From the NCBI RefSeq assembly GCF_000372725.1, contig NW_005197803.1, positions 241,728 to 305,727 of the forward strand: a DNA stretch of 64,000 bases, given 5' to 3'. Positions 63,863-64,000 of the stretch are shown one piece after another; the first letter of the stretch is position 1, and each line of letters begins with the position of its first letter. Made by a program: the position numbers and the translations under genes. The notes under the pieces were generated by a model. That model was given only the letters and a program-made list of their open reading frames with translations, did no database searches and was not told the DNA's origin. This DNA comes from Emiliania huxleyi CCMP1516. Its lineage: Eukaryota; Haptophyta; Isochrysidales; Noelaerhabdaceae.

Positions 63863-64000
63863 ATGTTTGCTCCCGATTATGGCGCCGCGTCGAGCCACAT
63901 CAAGACGCTGATGTCCGAACGCGAAGACTTTGTCGCGGCAAACCGCTTGCAGGCCGCGCGGATCAGCGAGCTCGAGGCAGCGGTGGAGGCAATCTCGACC
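63863..64000 (+). CDS. Coiled-coil protein, N-terminus only
   Basis: Open from ATG 63863 (MFAPDYGAASSHIKTLMSER) to the window edge, helical and charged (AARISELEAAVEAIST). Too little is present to name it. Confidence 0.45.
   Translation, partial: MFAPDYGAASSHIKTLMSEREDFVAANRLQAARISELEAAVEAIST

Overview
This is nuclear DNA from a GC-rich, intron-rich photosynthetic protist. The evidence is spliced genes for eukaryotic machinery (CCT chaperonin, TRAPP, SFT2, ABCE1, flagellar coiled-coil protein) beside nucleus-encoded plastid enzymes (DNA gyrase B, ferredoxin sulfite reductase) whose N-termini begin with a hydrophobic signal-like segment, as expected for a complex (secondary) plastid. The GC bias, dense microsatellites, F-box/RCC1 protein, and secreted or membrane proteins with ADP-ribosyltransferase and ShK-like modules suggest a haptophyte of the Emiliania/Chrysochromulina kind. 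That assignment is inference; no database search was possible. One 100-base run of N (21513-21612) marks a scaffold gap.

Layout. 0-13 kb: last exon of CCT3 (+); a head-to-head pair of related hypothetical ORFs; an Rnl2-type RNA ligase (-); a coiled-coil protein with microsatellite-filled introns (+); TRAPPC2 (-); SFT2 (+); a DUF4200/CCDC42-type flagellar protein (-); repeat islands between them. 14-20 kb: an Ala/Pro-rich protein (+), a decayed U-box fragment (-), a secreted Cys-rich single-pass membrane protein with a frame break (-), an unclear acidic/basic-tailed protein (-) and a GNAT acetyltransferase (-). 20-34 kb: sulfite reductase (-) followed upstream by a HAL2/SAL1-like protein that lacks the family's metal ligands (-), an F-box/RCC1 protein (+), a BTB plus nucleotidyltransferase-like protein (-) and a second inositol-phosphatase-fold protein without catalytic motifs (+). 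34-41 kb: mostly repeats, with a secreted ShK-like protein (-) and a WD40 protein (-). 41-51 kb: ABCE1 with a degenerate iron-sulfur domain (+), a SET-domain methyltransferase with two introns flanked by long direct repeats (-), and a membrane-anchored ADP-ribosyltransferase-like protein (-). 51-64 kb: a TIR transposon, plastid gyrB (+), an LNR/Cys-loop ligand-binding protein truncated at a repeat (+), G-run hairpin repeats, an apyrase (-), a small hypothetical protein (-) and the start of a coiled-coil gene (+).

The strongest window-wide signal is in the introns. Many begin with GC rather than GT, one appears to begin with GA, and several are flanked by direct repeats of 8 to 42 bases that span the splice sites. 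This is the pattern expected if introns arise by tandem duplication or by insertion of introner-like elements. One such intron carries telomere-like CCCTAA repeats.

Functionally the genes are mostly unrelated housekeeping and signalling genes. The one suggestive neighbourhood is sulfite reductase next to the HAL2/SAL1-like gene, both on the minus strand and both with plastid-type leaders, since sulfite reduction and PAP metabolism belong to the same sulfur network.
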